In this document: in pieces, positions 58,038-64,000 of the stretch
Layout of the letters: each line of letters opens with the position of its first letter
Numbering within the stretch: the first letter of the stretch is position 1
Assembly (NCBI RefSeq): GCF_045689735.1
Contig: NZ_CP142685.1
Location: 620,001-684,000, forward strand
Source: Halothiobacillus sp045689735
Lineage (GTDB): Bacteria; Pseudomonadota; Gammaproteobacteria; Halothiobacillales; Halothiobacillaceae
Direction of reading: 5' to 3'
DNA: 64,000 nucleotides
Notes under the pieces: model-generated
Databases searched by the model: none
What the model was told of the DNA's origin: nothing
The model's input: only the letters and a program-made list of their open reading frames with translations
Made by a program: the position numbers and the translations under genes

Positions 58038-58574
58038 TCAGCGATCCGGGTCGGTTTTGCTGAAGAACAGCGTCACTTCCCCGACGCGCACGCCAAATTT
58101 GCTGACATAGGCGCGGTTCATCATGGTTTTCTCGCTCAGGCGGAACATCCAGTCATCGAAGCGGACATCGATCGTGCTGCCCTTGTAGGGGAGCTTGAGC
58201 GTGTAATGCCAGTTCAGGGCTTGGCCGACTTCATGGCCGTGCGCAACGCCGACGATGTCCTCTGCCCGGCCGATATAGCGGTCGGTGCCGTCGCGGGTAA
58301 TCCGCCAGACGCGCTCGCCTTTCTCGCCGTCGCTGTAATGGAAGTGTTCGGTCAGCACAAAGGTGTCGCCTTCCTGTTTGCCGATCAAATGCACTTTGAA
58401 TTGCCGCTCGACGGCGCCGCCGCGCGACTGAAAAATCCCGTAGGCCCAGGTATCGCCCGCAAAATAGCCCGGCAGATCAAACCGTGGCTGGGTGTGGGCG
58501 AATTCCTGCAGATTCAATGAGGCACATCCGGTCATGGTGAGGCTAACCATCAACAGCAGAAGGGCGCGAAGCAT
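58038..58574 (-). CDS. DUF3833 family lipoprotein
   Basis: From ATG 58574 the 178-residue product has a lipoprotein signal with lipobox MTGC (Cys16) followed by ASLNLQEFAHTQPRFDLPGY. DUF3833 features include FKVHLIGKQEGDTFVLTEHF and KTMMNRAYVSKFGVRVGEVT. It is predicted to be an envelope beta-barrel-like (lipocalin-type) protein; function is not established. The start lies 32 nt inside the end of the MFS gene, after GGAG, so the genes are tightly coupled. This family is a regular member of the Cfa-like/DUF1365 cluster. Confidence 0.88.
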   Translation of the reverse strand: MLRALLLLMVSLTMTGCASLNLQEFAHTQPRFDLPGYFAGDTWAYGIFQSRGGAVERQFKVHLIGKQEGDTFVLTEHFHYSDGEKGERVWRITRDGTDRYIGRAEDIVGVAHGHEVGQALNWHYTLKLPYKGSTIDVRFDDWMFRLSEKTMMNRAYVSKFGVRVGEVTLFFSKTDPDR

Positions 58575-59856
58575 GGGGGCGATCTCCGGGAAGTGAACGA
58601 TGGGCGGGATGAATCCAAGGTTGCCGCCAGACCAGCCAGCCGGCCACCAGTTTGAACAGAACCGGCGTCGCGCCGTAAATCCAGGCGAGTGCTGCGGTTT
58701 GGGATGAGTCGGCGGTGTAGCCCGCAAGACTCAGTAAGCCGAAGGCCAGCCCGGTGGCGGCGGCCAATGCCAATTTGCTGACCAGACCAAACACGCCGTA
58801 GTACAGGCCGACGCGCTCGGTTTGCGCGGCGGAATCGTCTGCGGTGGCCAGATCCCCTTGCAGCGCCGCCGGTAATGCCAAGTCGGCACCGAGACTCAAG
58901 CCGCTCAAGAGGCAAATCACCGTGAACGCGGCCAGTTGCCCGCTGCCCAGGGCAGGCACCACGGCAAAACTCAGACCCGCCAACCCGATGGAGAGTCCCC
59001 AGGCGCGTTGGCTGCCCAGGCGCCGCGCCAGCCAGACCCAGGCAGGGAGCGCCAGGATGCCGCTGCCGAAATACAGCAGCAACAGCCAGCCCAAGGCGCC
59101 GGGAGCCTGGAGAAAGTGTTCGACATACAGCACGAACAGCACGGCGGGAATGCCATTGGCCAGATTATTCAAAAACACCGCAGCCAGCAGGCGCCGCAGG
59201 GCGGGGGCCGTGCGCAACATCGGCCACAGGGTGGTCAGCGCGGGTGGTTGTCGCCGAATGATGGGTTCCGGTACAGTCCAGAGCAGCAACAGCGTGGACA
59301 GCGGCAGCAGAATCAGCACGGCATAGAACACCGCCTGCAGAACGGCAGCGGGGTTCTGCGGGAAGAGAATCGGCAAGGCTGCCGCACAGAGGACGCCAAC
59401 GAGCCCCAGACCTTCGCGGGCACTGGCCAGTCGGGCACGACCGAGTGGGGTCGGGTCGGCCTCGGCGCCCAGGCTTTGATAAGGCAGCGTGACCAGGCTC
59501 CAGCCGGCAAAGCCCAAAAAGGCCGCGACATACAGCGTACCGAGCCCCGCGTCGGCAGGGGGTTGCAGCAAGACATGGAGCGCGATGAGAAACGGTACGA
59601 GGCCCGCGACCATCATCTTTTTGCGGCGGTGCGGCGCAGGCACCCAATCGGCGGCGAACCCGATCAAGGGGTCGAGCACCACATCCCAAATCCGCGCCAG
59701 CATCAGTGCCAGTCCGACAGCCGCCAGCCCCAATCCGAGGTTATTGGCGTAGTACGCGGGCAAAAACACATACAGCGGCAGACCGAGCATCGCCAACGGC
59801 AATCCCGGCGTGCCATACGCCAACAACCGCGGCAGCGATAACGGCGCAGTGTTCAC
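58543..59856 (-). CDS. MFS transporter (GPH-like sugar:cation symporter type)
   Basis: The 437-residue protein has 12 predicted membrane helices. The loop ARIWDVVLDPLIGFAADWV with PAPHRRKKMM is typical of the glycoside-pentoside-hexuronide cation symporter branch. The start is GTG 59856, whose first bases overlap the TGA of the cfa-like gene (GTGA); upstream in-frame residues do not look like MFS sequence. In this conserved cluster such a transporter may move a lipid or lipid precursor, but no substrate is known. Confidence 0.86.
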   Translation of the reverse strand: MNTAPLSLPRLLAYGTPGLPLAMLGLPLYVFLPAYYANNLGLGLAAVGLALMLARIWDVVLDPLIGFAADWVPAPHRRKKMMVAGLVPFLIALHVLLQPPADAGLGTLYVAAFLGFAGWSLVTLPYQSLGAEADPTPLGRARLASAREGLGLVGVLCAAALPILFPQNPAAVLQAVFYAVLILLPLSTLLLLWTVPEPIIRRQPPALTTLWPMLRTAPALRRLLAAVFLNNLANGIPAVLFVLYVEHFLQAPGALGWLLLLYFGSGILALPAWVWLARRLGSQRAWGLSIGLAGLSFAVVPALGSGQLAAFTVICLLSGLSLGADLALPAALQGDLATADDSAAQTERVGLYYGVFGLVSKLALAAATGLAFGLLSLAGYTADSSQTAALAWIYGATPVLFKLVAGWLVWRQPWIHPAHRSLPGDRPHASRPSAVDG

Positions 59857-61121
59857 GCCGGGAGGGACTCGAATGGACGCTGCGGCGCGGCTGCGCTGGC
59901 ATCGGGTTTTTCCAGCACCAGTTGCACCACATCGATATGACCCGCTTTGAATCCGGCAATGCAATAGGCGAGGTAGTAGCGCCAGGTTTGCCGGAATCGT
60001 GCGTCGAATCCCTGTGCCTGCAGGGCGGGTTCGGCGGCATCGAAGCGCGCGAGCCAGTGCGCGAGGGTGTGGGCATAGTCGGCGCCAAACCGGAACGGTT
60101 CACCCACGGTAAAACCGGCGCGTTGGGCGTGCTGCTGAAGGGCGGTGAGCGTGGGCAGCATGCCGCCGGGGAAGATGTATCGTTGGATGAAATCCGGTTC
60201 ACGCGCGTAGTGTTCGAAGGCGGATTCCTTGATGGTGATGACTTGCAGTGCCGCCCGCCCGCCGGGTTTGAGCCGATCAAACACCGTTTGAAAATAGGTG
60301 GGCCAATAGCGCTGACCGACGGCTTCGAACATCTCGATCGACACGATGTGGTCGAACACGCCGGTTTGATCACGATAATCGGTCAGCGCAAACTGGGCGG
60401 AGCCCGGTAATGATTGATCGGCGACCCGGGCGCGCGCGAACGCCAGTTGCTCCGTCGAGAGCGTGATGCCGTGGACATGAATCCCCTGGGCGGCGGCTTG
60501 TTCGGCAAACCCGCCCCAGCCGCAGCCAATTTCGAGAATCTGCTCGCCGGGCTGGGCACCGAGTGCATCGATCAACCGCTGATATTTCCGCGCTTGCGCC
60601 ACGGCCAGCGGTTCGTCGGCATGGCGGAACAGGGCGGCGGAATAGGTCATGGTTTCATCGAGCCAGAGCGCGTAAAACGCATTGCCGAGGTCGTAATGCG
60701 CGGCAATGTTGCGTCGGCTCCCGCGACGGTGGTTGGCGCGCAGCAGGTGCTGCACGCGGTGAACCAGCCGTGCCCAGAATCCGGCGCGCAGGTCGTCGTG
60801 GAGCAGTTCAAAGTTCCGGGCGCCGATTTCCAGCAAGCGGGGCAGGTCATCGGTGGAAAAATCGCCCTCGATGTAGCCCTCGGCGATGCCGATATCGCCT
60901 AAACGGGCAATGCGGCTGAACAGTCGGGCCGGATGATGGAGACGCCATTGCGCACGCAACTCCGGATGGCTTTCACCCCCGAAGACTTGGCTGCTGCCAT
61001 CATCGGTGATGACCTGTATCCGACCGATCTTGATCTCGCCTAAAAAATGATTGACCCAGCGCGCCGCCAGCGGCAGGGCGAAATCGCTGGATTTCAGGGT
61101 TCGGATTTGACTGAGGGGCAT
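59853..61121 (-). CDS. Cyclopropane-fatty-acyl-phospholipid synthase family methyltransferase
   Basis: This SAM-dependent enzyme of the Cfa family acts on double bonds of membrane phospholipid acyl chains. The 422-residue protein has the N-terminal lipid-binding part (about 25-110) and the methyltransferase domain. There, SAM motif I reads ILEIGCGWGGFAEQAA (about 197), preceded by HYDLGNAFYALWLDETMTYS; FDHIVSIEMFEAVGQRYW and IFPGGMLPTL are family marks. In this gene neighbourhood the relatives are implicated in methylated or furan fatty acid formation rather than plain cyclopropanation. It overlaps DUF1365 upstream and the MFS gene downstream. Confidence 0.92.
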   Translation of the reverse strand: MPLSQIRTLKSSDFALPLAARWVNHFLGEIKIGRIQVITDDGSSQVFGGESHPELRAQWRLHHPARLFSRIARLGDIGIAEGYIEGDFSTDDLPRLLEIGARNFELLHDDLRAGFWARLVHRVQHLLRANHRRGSRRNIAAHYDLGNAFYALWLDETMTYSAALFRHADEPLAVAQARKYQRLIDALGAQPGEQILEIGCGWGGFAEQAAAQGIHVHGITLSTEQLAFARARVADQSLPGSAQFALTDYRDQTGVFDHIVSIEMFEAVGQRYWPTYFQTVFDRLKPGGRAALQVITIKESAFEHYAREPDFIQRYIFPGGMLPTLTALQQHAQRAGFTVGEPFRFGADYAHTLAHWLARFDAAEPALQAQGFDARFRQTWRYYLAYCIAGFKAGHIDVVQLVLEKPDASAAAPQRPFESLPA

Positions 61122-61900
61122 GAGCTAACCTCCGTGGCAGGTTTAGGGGGAGACCGATGAAAAATGCCGCCGCGTCGCCAGATTTTCAGTGCCTGCCAAT
61201 GAATCAGGAGGATCACCTTGAGCGTGAGCAAAGGAATGCGCAGTGCTGCAAGCCAGAGGTTGCGATCGGTCAGGGGCTGGGCGTGGGCGTGGTGGGTGGC
61301 GATGAGCGTGAGGATTTCCTCGCCGGATTCCGCGTTACGGGTTTCGCGGATCACGACCGATAACCGCTCGGCGGGATGATTCAGGCGAAAGTGGTATCGC
61401 ATATTCATCGGCAAAAACGGCGAGACATGGAACACTTTGTCCGCGCTGGCGGCAAACGGATTCGAGAGGGGGCGACCGCCGTCATGCAGCAAATAATGGT
61501 GATGTTCACCAAAGGTATTGCTGACTTCGGCATTGATTGCCACCAGTGCGCCGGCCGCATTGTGGCAATACCACAGGGACAACGGATTGAACTGATACCC
61601 GAGCAGGCGGGGATAGGTGTTGATCAGTACCTTGCCGCCCTCGATTGGGCAACCGGCTGCCGCGCAGGTGCGGGTAATCCAGTCGCGTAATGATGCTTCT
61701 GGTTTTCGGCTGCCAAGGTCTTTTTGATACACCGAAAACAGGTTGAACCGATCCGCCGACAGCCAGCGATTCGCGGGGAAATTCGCTTCGAGATCGTCCA
61801 GATCAACCAGCAGGCTGAATACCCGATAATTGAAGCGGTAGGCCGGTTCCGTGAGCCGCTGGTGCATCACCGCGCCGAGATACAACCGTGAGCCGTTCAT
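61094..61900 (-). CDS. DUF1365 family protein
   Basis: The 268-residue protein belongs to DUF1365, almost always found between an FAD-dependent oxidoreductase and a Cfa-like methyltransferase. Conserved segments are YRFNYRVFSLLVDLDDL, LINTYPRLLGYQFNPLSLWY and VSNTFGEHHHYLL, then KVFHVSPFLPMNMRYHFR. A hydrophobic patch near residue 225 (LAALRIPLLTLKVILL) suggests membrane association. ATG 61900 overlaps the upstream stop as ATGA; a GTG at 61915 is an alternative. Biochemical function is unproven. Confidence 0.9.
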   Translation of the reverse strand: MNGSRLYLGAVMHQRLTEPAYRFNYRVFSLLVDLDDLEANFPANRWLSADRFNLFSVYQKDLGSRKPEASLRDWITRTCAAAGCPIEGGKVLINTYPRLLGYQFNPLSLWYCHNAAGALVAINAEVSNTFGEHHHYLLHDGGRPLSNPFAASADKVFHVSPFLPMNMRYHFRLNHPAERLSVVIRETRNAESGEEILTLIATHHAHAQPLTDRNLWLAALRIPLLTLKVILLIHWQALKIWRRGGIFHRSPPKPATEVSSCPSVKSEP

Positions 61901-63195
61901 GCGGGCGATTTCCACGGGGGCGTGACACCGAACCGTTCCGCCACATCAACGGCAGAACGCAGCCCATCTTCATGAAAACCGTAACCCGTCCAGGCGCCGG
62001 CAAAATAGCAGTGCCGATGCCCTTGCAGACGCGGAAGTTCTTGCTGGGCGGCTACCGCCGGTACATCGAACACCGGGTGGTGATAGGTCATGACCCGATC
62101 CGTCAGCGCGGGATCGGGCGGGGTGAAGGGGTTGAGCGTCACCAGCCAGGGGCGATCGCTGCTCAGCCGTTGCAGATGATTCATCCAGTAGGTCACGGCG
62201 ACGGCGCGGTGACCATCGGCGCGGGTTTGGCCGAGATAATTCCAGCTTGACCAAACCGCCCGGCGTTGGGGCATCAGCCGAAGGTCGCGATGCAAATACG
62301 CTCGGTTTTCCTGAAAACGGAACGCGCCGAGAATCCGTTGTTCCTCTGCATCGGGCGCATCCAACAGGGCGAGGGTTTGATCGGCGTGGCAGGCAAACAC
62401 GCAGGCATCGAACCGCTCGCCTGTCTCGGGCAGATACACCCCCTGCGCCTCGCGCACCACCCGATGAATGGGCGTATTGAGCCGGGGGGTGAAGCGGCCA
62501 TCCGCCAGAATCGCTGCCACATAGCGCGCGGAGCCGCCGACCACGGTTTCCCATTGCGGCCGATCCTGCACATTCATCAGGCCGTGATTTTCAAAAAACT
62601 GCAAAAAGCTGTGCGCCGGAAAATCGAGCATCACCTGAGTCGGGCAGGACCAGATCGCGGCCGCCATCGGCAGCAGATAATCGTGGATCAATCCCGAACC
62701 AAAACCGTGCTGCTGCAGAAAATCCCCCAGCGTCGTCTGCCGGTTCTGCGCGGGTTCTGTCAGTGCGGCCTTGCCAAGCCGGTTGAACCGCAAAATATCG
62801 CGCACCATCTGTAGAAAACGGGGACGAAGCAGATTCACCGGCTGGGCGAACAGCGTGGCGAGCGAAGAACCGCCGTATTCGAGCCGGCCGCCATCCAGCG
62901 TGACCCCAAAGGACATTTCCGTGGACTGCGTGGTGATGCCCAGCGTGCGAAACAGCCCGGTCAGATGCGGGTAGTTGGGGCGGTTGAACACAATGAAGCC
63001 GGTGTCGATCGCCTGTTGGCCGGCGCCTAAATCCTGCAGGGTATGCGTGTGGGTGTGTCCCCCGAGGTAGTCGTTCTGCTCGAACAACGTGACCGAGTAT
63101 TTCTGCCCCAATAACCAGGCCGACGCGAGACCCGCAATGCCAGAACCGATGACGGCAATGCGGCGGTGGGCGGGGAGAGGGTTGTCTGTAGGCAT
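61897..63195 (-). CDS. NAD(P)/FAD-dependent oxidoreductase (amine-oxidase/desaturase-like)
   Basis: The 432-residue flavoprotein begins with the dinucleotide motif IAVIGSGIAGLASAWLLGQ and continues LFEQNDYLGGHTHTH. FIVFNRPNYPHLTGLF is a diagnostic segment of this group, and the C-terminus has the FAD-contact GAWTGYGFHEDGLRSAVDVA. It resembles predicted fatty-acid desaturase/oxidase flavoproteins (COG2907). ATG 63195 is chosen because the promoter at 63233-63261 would start RNA near 63226, leaving a 30-nt leader; a GTG at 63225 would be almost leaderless. First gene of the cluster. Confidence 0.9.
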   Translation of the reverse strand: MPTDNPLPAHRRIAVIGSGIAGLASAWLLGQKYSVTLFEQNDYLGGHTHTHTLQDLGAGQQAIDTGFIVFNRPNYPHLTGLFRTLGITTQSTEMSFGVTLDGGRLEYGGSSLATLFAQPVNLLRPRFLQMVRDILRFNRLGKAALTEPAQNRQTTLGDFLQQHGFGSGLIHDYLLPMAAAIWSCPTQVMLDFPAHSFLQFFENHGLMNVQDRPQWETVVGGSARYVAAILADGRFTPRLNTPIHRVVREAQGVYLPETGERFDACVFACHADQTLALLDAPDAEEQRILGAFRFQENRAYLHRDLRLMPQRRAVWSSWNYLGQTRADGHRAVAVTYWMNHLQRLSSDRPWLVTLNPFTPPDPALTDRVMTYHHPVFDVPAVAAQQELPRLQGHRHCYFAGAWTGYGFHEDGLRSAVDVAERFGVTPPWKSPA

Positions 63196-63232
63196 AAAGG
63201 GCTCGCGTTGATCGAAGAATTTCACCCCAGGA

Positions 63233-63261
63233 TGTATAGATCATGTATAGCTTTTGTGCAA
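63233..63261 (-). promoter_or_regulatory. Promoter of the lipid/stress cluster with tandem repeats
   Basis: On the minus strand TTGCAC (63261-63256) is 17 nt from TATACA (63238-63233). The 8-mer CTATACAT occurs twice, 11 bp apart (63250-63243 and 63239-63232), one copy covering the -10 box and one in the spacer, in phase on one face of the helix. This suggests an operator for a repressor. Confidence 0.55.
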
Positions 63262-63352
63262 TTTATTCGAGCGGCTCTCGTGGGGTGTTTTGGCTCGTCT
63301 GAGTGATATACGCCCCAGGCGCGGATTTGGGTGCGTGCAGAATTCGCGCATG

Positions 63353-63386
63353 AAAAAAACCCCCGCTCATCCACGATGAGCGGGGG
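63353..63386 (-). terminator. Intrinsic terminator after phosphoribulokinase
   Basis: CCCCCGCTCAT pairs with ATGAGCGGGGG (63360-63386, 5-nt loop). On the minus strand the stem is followed by T7. It lies 27 nt after the prk stop. Confidence 0.9.
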
Positions 63387-63412
63387 TTGCAGCAATGAAT
63401 AAGGCGTTGGGC

Positions 63413-64000
63413 TTAGCCTTTACGCTGTTCGATCATCTGGTGAATGATCGGCGTCAGGATCAGATCCATGGCGTAGCTCATCTTCCCGCCCGGCACCACG
63501 ATGGTGTTGTACCGGGACATGAACGAACCGGGGATCATCGACAGCAGGAACGGGAAGTCCGCACCGAATTTCTTCGGATCGCTGAAGTGGATGATGACCA
63601 GGCTTTCATCCGGGGTCGGGATGTCGCGGGTGATGAAGGGGTTGGAGGTGTCCACCGTCGGGACGCGCTGGAAATTGATGTCGGTGCGGGAGAACTGCGG
63701 GGTGATGAAGTTCACATAATCCGGCATCCGACGCAGGATGGTATCCACCGTGGCTTCGGCGGAATAGCCGCGCTCGGCGTTGTCGCGGAAGATTTTCTGG
63801 ATCCATTCGAGGTTGATGATCGGCACCACGCCCACGCCCAGATCAACATGCGCGGCCACATCCACCGCATCGGTTTTCACCAGGCCATGCAGCCCTTCGT
63901 AGAACAGCAGATCGGTACCCGCCGGGATGTCTTCCCAGGGGGTGAATTCACCGGGTTTGAGGTTGGTGTTCAGCCGCGCGTTGTGCTCGGCGGCTTCTTG
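63413..64000 (-). CDS. prkB: Phosphoribulokinase, 5' end cut by window edge
   Basis: Phosphoribulokinase phosphorylates ribulose 5-phosphate to the Rubisco substrate, the defining step of the Calvin cycle beside Rubisco. The visible 195 codons are the C-terminal two thirds of a proteobacterial-type enzyme (about 290 residues). Marks are TPWEDIPAGTDLLFYEGLHG (catalytic Asp and Walker B-like segment), DVAAHVDLGVGVVPIINLEW and GKMSYAMDLILTPIIHQMIE. The frame is open to base 64000, so GTG 63880 is internal. It proves autotrophic potential for this organism. It is monocistronic at its 3' end, since a strong terminator follows. Confidence 0.95.
   Translation of the reverse strand, partial: QEAAEHNARLNTNLKPGEFTPWEDIPAGTDLLFYEGLHGLVKTDAVDVAAHVDLGVGVVPIINLEWIQKIFRDNAERGYSAEATVDTILRRMPDYVNFITPQFSRTDINFQRVPTVDTSNPFITRDIPTPDESLVIIHFSDPKKFGADFPFLLSMIPGSFMSRYNTIVVPGGKMSYAMDLILTPIIHQMIEQRKG

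Overview
The window comes from the chromosome of a GC-rich gammaproteobacterium with the gene set of a sulfur-oxidising chemolithoautotroph. It carries soxXA, an rhd-tusA-dsrE sulfur-relay cluster and a phosphoribulokinase of the Calvin cycle. It also has the classic gammaproteobacterial orders aroA-cmk-rpsA-ihfB and thrS-infC-rpmI-rplT-pheS-pheT-ihfA-merR. A relative of Halothiobacillus is my best guess; that is inference from gene content. I saw no rRNA, tRNA, CRISPR array, transposase or phage gene.

Layout. 1-4.8 kb: shikimate, CMP kinase, ribosomal protein S1, IHF beta and pyrF (+). 4.9-11.3 kb: a tightly packed minus-strand run DUF484-xerC-hslV-hslU-DUF971-ubiE-mltF with ATGA-type overlaps. 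11.6-19.7 kb: translation operon from thrS to ihfA plus a MerR regulator. 19.9-28.1 kb: central carbon (ppc on minus; gnd, zwf, pgi on plus) and tsaB. 28-32.7 kb: sulfur region, with soxXA on minus, divergent rhd-tusA-dsrE on plus, a tiny membrane-protein ORF and two uncharacterised genes. 32.9-38.3 kb: ilvI-ilvH-ilvC, pssA and uppP. 38.5-42.4 kb: a histone-deacetylase-like enzyme divergent from a PatZ-like acyl-CoA ligase/acetyltransferase. 42.5-46.9 kb: modE, modABC and a TauE-type permease (-). 47-54 kb: a cytoplasmic zinc-binding chemoreceptor, photolyase and an RND efflux pair. 54-57.5 kb: phosphoglucomutase, a sodium:solute symporter and DUF2789. 57.4-63.2 kb: a six-gene lipid/stress cluster (flavoprotein, DUF1365, Cfa-like, MFS, DUF3833, chalcone-isomerase-like). 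63.4-64 kb: the 3' part of phosphoribulokinase.

Non-coding highlights. A dispersed, transposase-free repeat family has TA-flanked ends reading CAGGnnGTTGAAAAA and, in its long copies, a string of hairpins. There are five copies or remnants, three of which meet or overlap a neighbouring stop codon. A different inverted-repeat element fills the gap between the deacetylase and acetyltransferase genes. infC appears to start with ATA, and mltF appears to need a non-standard start overlapping the ubiE stop. A near-perfect ModE operator precedes modE, a half-like site precedes modA, and strong intrinsic terminators split the mod cluster. A promoter with a tandem 8-bp repeat precedes the lipid cluster.

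How it fits together. Thiosulfate-type sulfur oxidation (SoxXA) and cytoplasmic sulfane-sulfur transfer (Rhd/TusA/DsrE) supply electrons. Phosphoribulokinase feeds CO2 fixation. Ppc, Pgi, Zwf, Gnd and Pgm distribute fixed carbon among anaplerosis, NADPH supply and storage sugars. Molybdate uptake would serve molybdoenzymes. The photolyase and lipid cluster look like a light or singlet-oxygen defence module.
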